From Allium sativum (taxonomy: Eukaryota > Streptophyta > Magnoliopsida > Asparagales > Amaryllidaceae): DNA of 64,000 bases. A program made the position numbers and the translations under genes. The notes beneath the pieces are model-generated. The model did no database searches. It saw only the letters and a program-made list of their open reading frames with translations, and was not told where the DNA came from. The stretch covers positions 629,054,786-629,118,785 of the forward strand of contig CM060915.1 of the NCBI GenBank assembly GCA_030737875.1. The letters run 5' to 3'. Positions 47,283-59,623 of this stretch are shown here, in pieces; position 1 is the first letter of the stretch; every line of letters starts with the position of its first letter.

Positions 47283-47706
47283 ATAGAGTGCATTTTGGCT
47301 CATGGCGAGGCTGACTTCACAGAGATGACTTTGACTTTTTCCGCCATTATTGTACTTATATTATGATTCCGCCACAGGCGATGCAGACTGCTTTACTTTC
47401 AGTACTTCTTATTGTATGTATATGTACCGCCTTCGGCGATGTAGACTGATACCCTTATTATGTCTCACTGCATGTATGTATTCCGCCTCTGGCGATGATG
47501 ACTGATCACTTCCCTTTTTATTTACTAAGTTATATCCTACGCTGTGCTATTCTGATGTTGTTACATGTTGTGATTCCGCTGTCATATCCATGTAAAATTA
47601 TTCTATTTATTGTTTTTGCTATTATCTGTACTCTGCTATGATGATTAATGTGTTATATTCAAATGATTATCCTTAATACCGCCCCTCGGATTTTGGGATT
47701 GTCACA
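47283..47706 (+). repeat. LTR F, 3' end
   Basis: Resumes LTR F after the second TSD copy (GTTGC) and ends GATTGTCACA. It contains three degenerate repeats centred on CCGCC-N-GGCGATG (47371, 47429 and 47482) spaced 50-60 bp. Beyond 47706 is internal-type leader sequence lacking a PBS. Confidence 0.7.
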
Positions 47707-48701
47707 ACACATTAGAACCATATGAAATAATTCATCAAAGATTGGATTAGTAATATCCAATGAGAATGACTCGTTAGAGATGGGATCAGTAGCATCCTAG
47801 AACGCGTGTGAAGAGTGTTCTTTTTAAAAATAAAAGTGAAAACAAATTTTTTTTTGAAAAATTTAATTCATTTATTCGTATTTGAATATTTATTTGTATT
47901 GACTTGGACAATCCAGTATATAAAGATTTTGCGTATACGTCTGATCTGCGTGTATTTGAAGTTTTAATATACTGGGTAGATATAGAATCACACTCTAGTC
48001 GCCCGGACATGGTCCTGATGATGAAGTATACCATCACCAGTATTTATTTTCGAGTGACGAAAGTGGGATTTCTATATATTTCCAATTGACTGGTGTGATA
48101 ACCAAAATTAGATAAGGTCCATTGTTGTGATTTGGCATCAAAAACATGATTTTCTGTATATGTATCAAAGTTATGAATTTGAAAAGCTAATCAACTAATT
48201 GGTTGATGGTTGTGTTTTTTGATTTTTGTTGTGATTAATTATAATTTAAACCATTTAGCCAAATTGTAGTAAATATTGAACTGTATTGAAAATTGTTTGG
48301 AAATGCATATATGTACATGTACTTACATTGAACAGGTCATAGCAAGGAGGCTAGAGCAAAAGAATAAAATTGTTTGCCCGACAAATAGGTACATGTTTAC
48401 AAATTTATTGGGTTTGGATGATTTTATGAGTCGATTGGCTGTTTCTTTTTCTTTTTTGATTGGTGAGGGCCATGGGAGGCTATTTGAAATATCCCGAAGC
48501 TCCCGGTGCAGGGGAGGTCATGGCGAAATTTTTCAAAAATTTAGGGTGTTAGCCAAATTTTTGAAAAATTTGAAAATTTCTTAGAAACTAGAAAGTTGAA
48601 GAACTTAAGCCATAATGAAAATAGTGAAAGTTGAGTTGATTTGTAAAACAACTTTCAACTGCGTTCCTTTTCGGGGACGAAAAGTTTTAAGTGGGGGAGA
48701 T
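47707..48701 (+). other. Short non-coding interior (F), PBS lost
   Basis: Close to the element A interior: CACATTAGAACC leader start, stem-loops GGATTAGTAATATCC (47744-47758) and GGATCAGTAGCATCC (47783-47797), the YWVDIESHSS-coding block, GCCCGACAAATAGGTAC, GGAGGTCATGGCGAAATTT, hairpin (48667-48684) and PPT (48689-48701). About 40 bp that include the PBS in element A are missing at the LTR junction. It is therefore a second, older member of the same non-coding design. Confidence 0.75.
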
Positions 48702-49030
48702 TGTAACAACCCGGAAATCTGAGCCAATTTAAAAATTTTATTTTGGCAATTTTAATGAATTTTGAATATTTAAAATGATTTATTTTAAATAGTAACAACG
48801 AGAAATATTTTATTAATATAGGCCAAGAGAATTAGAATGAATATATTTATCTGAATCGACGTTAGAATATTAATATTTTATTTTAATTATAAAAGGAATA
48901 GAAAATGGCGTGGTAGTTTGAAAATTCGATTTCAAAGTTCAATTGAATTTACGGATTCAAAATAAAACGGATTTTGGCAAAACAAAAAATATTTGAATAT
49001 ATTTGAAAATATCTTTCCGACGAATCCAAG
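48702..49030 (+). repeat. LTR E, 5' portion (3' LTR of the F interior)
   Basis: TGTAACAACCCGG directly after the PPT. Its first 330 bp resemble the element A LTR start more than LTR F. Interrupted at 49031 by element D; the LTR continues after a deletion at about 61803. Confidence 0.75.
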
Positions 49031-52000
49031 TGTGACGACCCCAAACCCCGTACTGACGGTGGCAAGGGTAATCTTTGGAACATAACACATAAACAGATAA
49101 TAGCAGATCAGAATTAAATAAATACACCAGATAATGCACAAATAATACACTGGATAAACGTAATCATCAAATTTACACAGTATACAGGATCATACTTAGT
49201 ACAAACACAATTCAGCTATACATAAATGTCTACAGCGGAAAACAAACATAATATGTACAATAGGAGCTGAACAGCATAAAAAGAGATAAATGATAGAATC
49301 CATCTTCAGCTCCAGCTATCCAGAAAGAGCTGCTACAACCTGAATACAAGGCTGCCCGTGTAGAAAAAGGGGCACCCGAGTTTGCAAGTGAAACAAACTA
49401 CGAGTCAGTCATGGGACTGGTATGAGAAATCTACTTAACACATTTTATAATATGGCTAATCACAGGGCCACGCCACTTTCGCGGAACGGGTTTTCTCCAT
49501 TGGATCGCCAGTGCTTTAAAACAAGTCAATCTTTTAAACATCGCAATGCTTTTTATAAAAATGAAGCCATTATAAGACTCAGTTCCCATCACACAATGCA
49601 ATGCAAACCGGAGGATAGAGTTTTACCTTATAATGGCCAAAATATGCTTGATATGAATAAAACAAAAGAATTCTTAATCAGAACCCAATTGTAAAATAGT
49701 AAGAGAACGATTCCCTAGGTATTAACCCCGAAGGCCGAAACCAACATCAGACCAATACCCAGGAAACCATCTATCTTAGCTCGTTTCCAGTTAGTTTCTA
49801 ATTTTATAAAACAATCATAAATATCAATCATAGACGACATGAGCATCCCATGCCACTATGTCGCCAAATATAGGTTTACAATCAAAACCGCACAGTGTCG
49901 TATTTGGAAATTTGATTTCCGTCATGAACCAAGGCAAAAGATAGTCCTTACTGAATTCAAGACTCTCTAGCCCGAGCCTCAGGATCAAAACGCATCAACC
50001 CTTTGGATCGTCAGGGCCGGTCCAGCGATGTAGATTATTATGCCTGAACACTATGTTTCCCCGCCCTTTGGTGCGTAAATGAGCCAACGAATGACTCCAT
50101 CGGTCCTGGATCGACCGATATATCTGAGGCGCCTCGCAACAGCAACAACTACACAGGTGAAAATGATATATAAATGTCAGCCAGTTTAAGCACTTACACC
50201 ATTTCTAACTAGAAAGAAACGCATGTCCTCCCTGAGGTCCGCTTCTGTTTTTGGTTCATACCGGGGTGTGAGGCTCACGAATTCACGTTATACTCAAAGC
50301 TACGCCACATAGGCGGTGCTTTGATCATCAACCACAAGACTTTGCTTTTCAACAGAAGCCTTGATCATTGCATCTTAGCATGCCACACAGGCAATTCAAC
50401 CCATGCAACTGATGGCTATCAATCACACAGAATGAATTCCAATGTCAGACACACAATCCATTTACAAGTCCGTTCTGGGTCTGAACGAAACCGGAGGCAC
50501 TATATACCTCGCATACCCATCGATCTCCACGTACTTCTGGACGATCACCACTCATTATCCATATTTCGTGATGCCCCCCAATCAGGACATCAGTTATCAT
50601 CCAACCGAGGTGAAGATCTCCGGTCTTCAACCACCGTCTTCATCTTCGACTTCTTATCGCCGATTCAGTTATTCAGAATGGGATAAAACCAGTCTTTCTG
50701 AGCAACTTGCGTATATAATAAACAAGTGCTAGACAAACACAACATACGCTTCATTCCAATTCATTATTCACTAACCGTAAGTTAGTAAGAGAACGATTTC
50801 CAAAATATTAACCCCGAAGGCCGAAACCAACATCAGGTCAAAACCCAGGAAACCATTCGACTTAGCTAACCTTCAGTTAGTTTCTAAATTTCACATTCCA
50901 TATCATTTATAATTTTTTATAACGATTTATCCCTATTTTTATTTATTTAAAAATAGTCAATTTATTCAAACGACGCTTCAGGCCATAACGCGGCCGTGGC
51001 GCTGTTTTTCTTCAGATTTGATTTACACATATCTGAAAATCTAACCGTTGGATCTTCACAAATTTTACATCATTAGAAAGATCTTTTCAAAACGAATCCA
51101 ACGGTTCCAGTTTTGGGAAAATCCGACGGTCGGATCTCCCGGTACACTCGTTCGAAGTTTCGATTTCAAAATACGAACTGCAGCGTCGTTATTCGATTTA
51201 ATTTAATTATATTTATATATATATATATATATATATAATCGATTCTGGAACATTCCAGACAATCCAACCGTTTGATCTTCACAAAGTGGGTGTCGTTGGA
51301 AAGAAATTTCCAAGGCGAACCCAACGGTTTCGGTTTCGGGAAAATCCGATGGTCGTATCTCCCGCACTAATCATTTGAAATCACGGTTTCAAAACACGAA
51401 CTGCAGCTTCGTTATTCGATATATTTTGATTATATATATATAATATAATCGATTCTTCTATTTCAAAACCATCTTCTTTTCATACATTTGAAAAAAATGA
51501 TATTTTTATCCAACAGACATTTATTTCGACAGTTCACTATTTTTAACAATTCATGTTTATAATAAAAATGTGATTTTTATTGTAAAACAATTTGTTTCAA
51601 AACACGACTATTTTATATAGTTCATATAGATGATAAAAATGTGATTTTTATTATAAACCAATTTATTTCAAAAACATGACTATTTTATATAGTTCATATA
51701 GATGATAAAAATGTGATTTTTATTATAAAACAATTTATTTCAAAACATGACTATTCTATATAGTTCATATAGATGATAAAAATGTGATTTTTATTATAAA
51801 ACAAATTATTTCAAAACACGACTATTTTATATAGTTCATATAGATGATAAAAATATGATTTTTATTATAAAACAATTTATTTAAAACACACCATTCAACA
51901 CATGAATTTCTATTCAACGAATGAATTTCTATTCAACACATGAATGAAGTTTCAACACATGAAAGTAATTCTAACACATGAATATTATTCAAAATTTCGG

Positions 52001-52320
52001 CAGCATAACGGCAGGGTAGTTAAAACCGGGGTCGTCCCTAGTACAGCTCCTCGCTCTACCTTAAAGCCTCGCACTTTTGACAATGGGGATTTCATGCATC
52101 TAGTTCGCACGCAGGTGGCATGTTTATATTTATTTCTTTTCCACAAACTAATCCTATGTGGTTTCAACCAAATAATTCTCAACCACAAACGGGTATTTTT
52201 CGACCACAATCAATCAATTTCAACCACAAACAATTCTAATCAACCATTCGCTATCAACCAGTTTTCACACCAATCACAACCAATAAATATCGTCCATGGT
52301 TTGTGGACGAGGGACGTATG

Positions 52321-52362
<42 letters not shown>

Positions 52363-54020
52363 AGTACATTTCACTTCCATTCAACACATATATAATTTTT
52401 ACAACGCATATATATATAACTTATACATCGAACGTACAACTTATACAACGCTTATACATGAGGTGTACAACGCTTATATAACTCATACATCGACTATATA
52501 ATTTATACATTGTCGTTTTCCATATCGTTTATAATTCAGAAATCTCACATTGGGTTCCACTCCACCAAAAATTGCAGAAGGCTCAGAAAAATATGCGGTC
52601 TCTTCTAGAATGTAGAAGACGTCCACACGAGTCCATTGTCTCTTGTTTCACTGAATTTCGTCAACAAACGAAAAAGATATGATTTTTACAGTGAAATCAA
52701 AAACCGTAGCGCTTTGAAGTGCTATAATATAGTTTAATTAAAATCAGGCCGTTACCTTCAAAATTCGTTCAAAACTAGGGTCCGGTTTTTCTTCCAATCC
52801 ATTGCGCTATAGGACGATCGGGTTATATGGTGTCGAAGAGGGAGGAGAGGCGCAGGCGGCGGTGGTGGTCACGGCCAGTTCGACGATCGGAATCAGGCGG
52901 GGCGGCGGGTGAAAGCTTCTGACTTTGGAGGCGTGAATCTCGAGAAAGGAGCGACGAGGAAGGGCGTACCAGCTATGGATGTGAAGCTCTCGGAGAGATC
53001 TACAAAAACCTTAACTGGGTGGAGGTGTTTCGTTGCGTGGATTAGCTGGAAAAGAGGAGAGAAGGTGGGATCGGGTTTCCGTCGTGCGATTTTGAAGAGG
53101 AGCGGCTGTCGGGGAGAGAGAAGATGAATGATGGCCAATAGGAATTTTTATTTTATTTTATAATTTTTAAATTCTCAAAAATACCCCTGTTCACACATGA
53201 ACGCCAATTCAAACCCAACGACTGTCGTCCCTAGCTAAATACCCCCATTCCGAACACAATGGGATATGTTTCGAAGGCCCATTCGAATGTTTCAGTCAGT
53301 TTTCATTCAAATTCAAATATAAAACATTCAATATTTAATTTGAACGTACATTTCAATTTGCCGGGGCCACATACTGATTCTAGAAATTCCCGAAAAATAA
53401 ATCTAGCTATGTTTTGACGATACGGTCCTCAAAACTAGTTTCGTCGAATTCTGAAACCGTATGAAAAATGGCCCTTTTCTTGTCAATCCAATTTAATAGA
53501 AATCGACCAAACACATTTTCCTTTGCCACGCTCACATACTAGCTTCAAAAATTATGAAATTTGAAACCTAGCAATAATTTGACATCCCGGATCCAACAAA
53601 AGTGGTTTCGTCGAATTCTGAGGTCCTTTGCAAAACAACCATTTTCACGGGCTATATAAACTCTATAGCGACCTTTCTGAAAATTCATTTGGCCATAACT
53701 TTTGCTTCCCGCTACGAAACTTCGATTTTTCAGATTCGTTAGAAAGATATTCACTAACAGATTTAAATATTTTTGGTTTCACTCAAATCCGTTTTGTTTA
53801 GCACCCGATACAGTCATTCAAAGTTTGAATTCAAATTTTGAAACTACCACGCCATCTCAGGCCCTGTTTATAATTCCAAATAATTATATTTATTTTCAAA
53901 CGTGGATTCAAACTTACTTTTCATCGCTATTATTTTAAATATTTATTTTAAATATTTAAAATCCACCAAAATAACCAATTTAAAAAAATTAAATTGGTTT
54001 AGATTTTCCGGGTCGTTACA
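49031..54020 (-). repeat. Element D 3' LTR (4.99 kb)
   Basis: Plus orientation begins TGTGACGACCCC and ends GGGTCGTTACA. Landmarks: conserved U5-side block (about 50320-50530), two CCGACGGTCGGAT modules (51000-51420), 71-72 bp array (51540-51890), GCCGTTATG box (51990-52012), dyad (52291-52307), TA microsatellite (52323-52360), GC-rich block (52800-53120). Frames of 60-139 codons within it are not genes. Confidence 0.9.
51540..51890. repeat. 71-72 bp tandem array in element D LTR
   Basis: About five copies of a unit containing GTTCATATAGATGATAAAAA and TGTGATTTTTATTATAAAAC; unit starts at 51620, 51692 and 51763. It sits where F has 125-bp units. Confidence 0.85.
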
Positions 54021-54055
54021 ATCTCCCCCACTTAAAACTTTTCGTCCCCGAAAAG
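54021..54055 (-). promoter_or_regulatory. Pre-PPT hairpin and polypurine tract (element D)
   Basis: ATCTCCCCCACTT (54021-54033) is the PPT complement adjoining the 3' LTR; CTTTTCGTCCCCGAAAAG (54038-54055) is the hairpin. Confidence 0.82.
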
Positions 54056-55130
54056 GAACAAGTCGAAAGTGGTTTGATTAATCAACTCTACTTCCAATCT
54101 GGCTTCCATTCTCCAACTTTTCAGTTTCTGAGAATTTTCAAATTCTTCAAAAATTTGGCTAACACCCGGAATTTTCGAAAAATTTCGCCATAACCTCCTT
54201 TGTACGGGGAGGGGTTTGGAAATTTATTAGGCCGTATTAGGTACCCAGTAAATCCTAATAAGCATGCACATATTTATAGTGATATATTCCAATGTCCACA
54301 GGGGAGTGTGTTTAGATCATAACTCCAGAGAATAAATTCTCATCACACTATAAATGGTTTTTGTGCCTTAATGAACAGAGAGACGTGTTTATTGTCATCT
54401 CCAGACCCATGTGGGGTTTTTATTATTTTTGCAATTTACCGTTACATTTTATATGGTCCATATCAGTCATCAGTTCAACCTGTAATATATAGTCATCGCC
54501 ATACAAGCCTCTCGCTCGTATGGTAAATTTTCAACCTCGTCACACAAGCTCCAAATGCTTATGTGGTATATGATGAAGTATGCCTATCTTCGAGAAGTAT
54601 GCCATGTAATGTAGTTCAAAATTAATTGTTACTATCCTATGGCGACATTTATTATTACACACAGAATAACCAGCACTCCACATCCAATGGCATTCACAGG
54701 AGTTGATATAATAATATTTCGCATCCAACTCATTAAGGTTTACCTATTTGTCGGGCACGCAAATAAATTCTTTACTCAACAGCTAATCCATTTACCTGTT
54801 GAAGCACATATAATGCACATGTGTATATTTCTATCTATTTTTAAATCAGCCCAATGTGTGATTTAATCGAATAAATTCTACCGTTCATTCTTTTACTGAT
54901 TAAATTAACTATCGTTCTAATAATTTAATTAACCATATCCACTATCACACAACACAAACAACAAGCAATTTGTTTTTAACTTGTCAAAAATATACTAATT
55001 GATTCATATACTCTTTTCTAAAAATAATCAGAATATAGAATTAAAAGTTCACATCCATGAAAAGAAAATAACAACAAAGTAGAGAACAAAATGGTAATGC
55101 AAAGTATGGTAAATGTACCTTGCACCGGAG
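54056..55130 (-). other. Element D 3' non-coding internal region
   Basis: About 1.1 kb between the integrase stop and the PPT. The part 54130-54790 is shared with A, with the F interior and with the segment inside LTR F (20441-21240). A 75-codon frame on the opposite strand (54639-54866) resembles the one at 20441-20707, but both are simply the same DNA read antisense. Function unknown. Confidence 0.7.
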
Positions 55131-56447
55131 TCAATCAGAGATATCCACCCTGCACTTAGGATAGGCTTTCCTAATGCTTTCCTCTGTTTCCCAAGTACAA
55201 TCTCGCGGATCTCCACTCCATTGCACTTTGACTAAGTGAACCTTCTTGTTCCTCAGTTCTTTGGTTTCTTTGCCGATAATCTTTAGCGGCTCTCTTCTCA
55301 CAGCCAATTCTGGAGTAATTTCAATATCCTGTTGCTCTGCTTCTTCCACGATCAAGTCTGGGTCATGAACATACTTTCGAAGTTGAGATACGTGAAATAC
55401 ATCATGCACTCCAGGAAACCAATCAGGCAATTGAATTCTATAAGCGAGAGTTTCAATCCTTTCAAGAATAGGGAATGGACCAATAAATCTGGGCGACAAC
55501 TTCCCAGTTTTGCCAAATCGAATCACTCCTCTCATCGGAGAAACCCTTAGATACATATAATCACCAACAGAAAAAGCCAAATCTCTTATTCTCGAATCAG
55601 CATAGCTCTTCTGTCAACTTTGAGCAGCAAGTAATCGTTTCCTAACGAAATCGACTTTGTCTACGGCTTCGCGGATCATATCTGGTCCTAATACAAGCCT
55701 ATTGCCAGGTCCGACTCAACAAGCAGGAGATCGGCACGGTCTACCATACAATGCTTCGAATGGTGACATTGTCAGGCTCGCTTGGTAGCTATTGTTATAT
55801 GAGAACTCAGCTAAATGTAAATGGTCTTCCCATGATCCACCAAAATCAAGAACACAAGTCTGCAATAAATCTTCTAGTATACGCTTCACCCTCTCAGTCT
55901 GACCATCTGTCTGAGGATGATAGGCGGTGCTTAGATTCAGCTTCGCTCCCAGTTCTACTTGAAATGCCTCCCAGAATTTGCTAGTAAATATTGGATCTCT
56001 ATCACTAACTATACTGAGCGGCACTCCATGTAGCCTAACAATTTCCTTGAAATATATCTGCGCCAGACTCTGAGCAGTTCAGTTCGATCTGACAGGTATT
56101 AAATGGGCGGTCTTCGTGAAGCGATCTAAGATCACCCAAATACTGTCATTTCCTTTTCTGGTTCTGGGCAAACCATCTATGAAGTCCATGGAAATATGTT
56201 CCCACTTCCAACCTGGAATGTCCAGCGGTTGCAACAATCCAGCCAGTTTCTGTTGGTCGCTTTTGACTAGCTGGCAAATAGGGCACCTTCTAACATATAT
56301 AGAGATGTCTCTTTTCAACGATTTCCACCGGAATGTTCGCTTGACATCGTTATACATTTTACTCACACCCGGATGGATGCTGAGCTTAGATTTGTGGCAT
56401 TCATCAAGCACATCTCTTCTGAGTTCAGGAATTTCTGGAACACAAAT
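55131..56447 (-). pseudogene. pol: Element D integrase and chromodomain-like tail, with stops
   Basis: Zinc-binding domain HHCC is visible (CHKSKLSIHPG, then CPICQLVKSD), followed by the catalytic core with SMDFIDG, VSDRDP and TERVK supplying the DDE residues, and the C-terminal domain (SVGDYMYLRVSPMRG, GVHDVFHVSQLRKYV). The tail LVKVQWSGDPRDCTWE resembles a chromodomain and ends VDISD at 55131. In-frame stops interrupt it at about 56447 (before ICVPEIPEL), 56079 (where element 2 has Arg), 55716 (TGA for the Trp of element 2) and 55617 (TGA for the CGA of element 2). Order and length are otherwise those of a complete enzyme. Not translatable as a whole. Confidence 0.85.
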
Positions 56448-57858
56448 TCATCCTTGTAACCTCAGAATACCTTCGCTATCGAGCTGGAAATCTGAAGCAT
56501 TGCCTTCACGAATCCGCTGGCTCGTTCCTTTAATAAATTTGTCGTCTTTTTGGAGAGCAGATATCTTGTCAATCAAAGAAGTCACAATAATAAAACTGTC
56601 GATCATTTCATTCTTTCTACTTAACGCATCGGCCACGACATTGGCTTTTCCAAGAGTGTATAGAATCTCAAAATCGTATGCTGCAAGAAATTCTAGCCAA
56701 CGATGCTGCCTCAGATTCAAGTCTTTCTGGGTGAACAGATACTTCAGCGACTGGTGATCTGTAAACAGTTTGAATTTCTCACCCAGAAGATAGTGTCTCC
56801 AGATTTTCAAAGCGAATACGATAGCCAACAACTCAAGATCATGAGTAACGTAATTTTTTTCATGCGGCTTCAACTGGCAGCTATCATAAGCAGTAACTTG
56901 ACCTCTTTGCATTAATACTGCACCAAGGCCTTCTCTAGACGCATCTGTCCAGACTTTCAAGTCCTGATTGCCATCGATTATTGTTAACACTGGAGCCATT
57001 GTTAATCTTAACTTTAGCTCCTCAAAATCCTCCTCACATTCTGGAGTCCACTTGAATTTTGAGTGCTTCTTTGTAAGCTTCGTTAAGTGACTAGATATCT
57101 TCGAAAAAAAATTACGAACTTCCGTAACTAGCCAATCCAAGAAAACTTCGGACTTTTATGAGAGTACTAGGCTATTTCCAATTTTGAATAGCAGCGATTT
57201 TACTTAGATCCACAGCAATTCCCTCTTTTGATTTGACGTGGCCAAGAAACTTTACTTCATCTTGCTAGAATATACATTTGGACAGTTTGGCTTTCAATAC
57301 ATTCCTTCTCAGCATTTCTAGAACTTGCTCCAAATTTTTTTCATGTTCGGCCTTTGACTTAGAGAAGATTAGAATATCATCAATAAAGCCCAGAACAAAC
57401 TTATTCAAGACTCCTTTGAACACTCGATTCATTTAATCGACGAAGTATGCTGGAGCATTACATAAGCCGAAAGGCATTAATAACCACTCATAGAATAAGT
57501 CTGGACCTCTGAATGCTGTCATAGGAACACATTCTTCGGCAATATGAAGCTGATGGAAACCTGTAGCTAGGTCCATCCTTGAAAATACTTGTGCTCCATT
57601 CAGACGATCCAATAAATCATCGATTCGCGGCAATGGATATTTATTCTTTATTGTCTGCTTATTCAAGTCACGATAATCCACACATAGTCGCAGAGTACCG
57701 TCAAACTTTGGGACAAACACCACTGCTGCTCCCCAATCAGAGAAACTAGGCCTGATCAGACCCTTCCATACAAGCTGTCGAGTTTGATTGTCTAGTTCTT
57801 CTTTCTCTTTCAAGGTCATTCTTCGAATAGCGTGAACTACTGGCCTTGCTTTCAGGAT
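56448..57858 (-). pseudogene. pol: Element D reverse transcriptase and RNase H, with stops and a frameshift
   Basis: [27 protein letters not shown] and [14 protein letters not shown] in the segment 57433-57819, then the catalytic FIDDIL near 57370-57390 with both Asp present. Stops lie at 57859-57861, 57433, about 57268 and about 57172; a frameshift near 57140 falls between RT and the connection. RNase H (56448-57140): [16 protein letters not shown], then [26 protein letters not shown] and [11 protein letters not shown], with the D, E, D, D type residues visible. The RT would copy element RNA; here it cannot be made as one product. Unlike element 1, no domain is deleted. Confidence 0.87.
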
Positions 57859-59369
57859 TCAAGAAATTTTGAAATCAATTTCTCTCTGTGGAGGTAAGCT
57901 AACGACTTCTTCGAACACATCCGTATAATTCTTGACGACAGGAATATCTTTTATGAGGTCCTGTATATTCTCTGTGACTACAGGGATATTTTCTATTTGA
58001 GCAGGAGAAACATCCAAAGCTGCCCAGAAGTCTTTTCTATCAGAATTCGGAACTTCACATGGTATGGTTATATATTCTCCTGATTTAATCTTTTCCCTAA
58101 CAACTCTCTCGGCGCATCTAACCTCTACTTCATATTTGGTTATCCAATCCAATCCCAATATAATATCGAATTCAGTAAATTTCATGATGATAGAGATGGT
58201 AGGGAACTTATATCTGGAGAAAGAGACAGGCACCGCACAAATCCAGCTAAGATCGAGAGAACCTCCAACCGGAATACGGACAGTGATGGGTTCTTTGAGC
58301 TTCCTCAATTTCAAGTCCAACTTCTTGACCGCATTCTTTGCAACAAAGCTTCGTGACACGCCTGTGTCAAACAGTACTTTGACTGGAACGTTTTTGACAG
58401 TAAGCGTGCCTTCTAGAACATCAGATCTTCCCTGACTAGCTGAGGATGCTGAAGTTTCTACCACTTCATTTACTTGTACCTTCCCAGGCTTCTTTAAGAG
58501 CCAGCAATCCTTGGCAAGATGGCCAGTCTGATGGCATCTACTGCAACCTCTTTTCTCTTGAAAATTCTTACCGGATTTAGACCTGTCCTTTATTCGTTTC
58601 TTTAGAGATCTGCAACTTATCGAGAGATGTCCTTGCCTATTGCAATTAGAGCATACAGCAGTCGTTACTGGTTCTTTCTCAGATCTGGCCCTTTTCCGAT
58701 TTACTTTGGGCTTCCTACTGACCTCGGACATCGTACTGGCCTCATGACTATCAGTTTCAGGCTCACCTTTATTATTAGAACTGATTTCCTCTTCATAATG
58801 CAACATACCTTTCTTGTCGAGATCCTCATACTGGTAAGCCATGTATATCATTTCAAAAAAAGGAAGCTTCACATTCCTCATTACACTATTTTGATATTTT
58901 CTTTGCAGGCCATGAATAAACCTCAGCTTCTTCTTCTTCGGATCTTTAATCAGATGCGGGGCAAAATGAGAAAGTTCATTGAATTTCTTATGATATTCGG
59001 GAATGGTCATATCTCCTTGTATCAGATAAGAGAATTCATCACATAGCCGCTCAGTTGCTTCAGGAGGAGTAAATCGTTCTAGGAAAATCACTTTAAATCT
59101 ATCCCAGGTAATATTACCTTCTGGATTATGCTCAATAATAGAATCCCACCAGAACAAAGCTTCGTCTTTGAGTGCCCAAGATGACAGTAATCTTTTCTGG
59201 TAATCTCTCAGCTTTAAACCGTCAAAGATTTTCTCAGCAGAACGAATCCAAGCATGTGTTTTCATAATATATTCTTCGCCCGAGAATGGTTTTCCACCCA
59301 GATTTCTATATTTCATAAATAGAGCTTTATATCCGGGTCAGTATTACTTCTTCTGTTTCTGGCACTCAT
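57859..59369 (-). pseudogene. gag: Element D gag-protease, frameshifted near its start
   Basis: The open frame runs 59316-57859 (485 codons). An ATG at 59367-59369 (MSARNRR) starts a short reading that shifts out of frame just before 59316, so the original start was probably there. Numbered from 59316: Retrotrans_gag domain (about 20-165; WALKDEALFWWDSI, LIQGDMTIPEYHKKF), two CCHC knuckles (C222-C225-H230-C235 and C258-C261-H266-C271), aspartic protease with LFDTGVSRSF (315-324; DTG intact, usual Ala replaced by Val) and ILGLDW (386-391), then the protease-RT linker ending REIDFK. A TGA at the end interrupts the fusion to RT, which continues in the same frame. Confidence 0.87.
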
Positions 59370-59500
59370 TTTCTAGTACGTCTGCCAATGGCAGACAAAG
59401 TGTCAGGTCAACAGAAAGGATATTTCAAACGTAGAGACATATACTTTAAATGTAAATGTATCTATCAAGGTGTTATTTCATTTTGCTATTACTCATACTA

Positions 59501-59555
59501 GGATATTACTGATCCTATCTGTAATGAGTTACCCGTCCAAGAACATCACTGGTTC
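59501..59555 (-). promoter_or_regulatory. Paired leader stem-loops, element D
   Basis: On the element strand GAACCAGTGATGTTC (59555-59541), then GGATCAGTAATATCC (59515-59501), 40 bp apart. Each has a 4-bp stem and 7-base loop. The first uses GAAC/GTTC where A and F use GGAT/ATCC, so pairing is kept while bases change. Confidence 0.5.
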
Positions 59556-59608
59556 TATTTCTGACGAGTTCGTTAATATGTTATATTCCAGCACTAAGCT
59601 TAACCAAA

Positions 59609-59620
59609 GCTCTGATACCA
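59609..59620 (-). promoter_or_regulatory. Primer-binding site, initiator tRNA-Met (element D)
   Basis: GCTCTGATACCA on the plus strand, three bases from the LTR edge at 59624. Confidence 0.9.
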
Positions 59621-59623
59621 CGT

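Noticed and set aside
52893..53138. 81-codon frame in the GC-rich block of element D LTR (and 18273-18545 in F)
   Set aside because: GC-rich sequence naturally lacks stops; the peptides do not match between elements.
54639..54866. 75-codon frame with similarity to 20441-20707
   Set aside because: Both are the antisense of the same non-coding internal region; no homology beyond that shared DNA.
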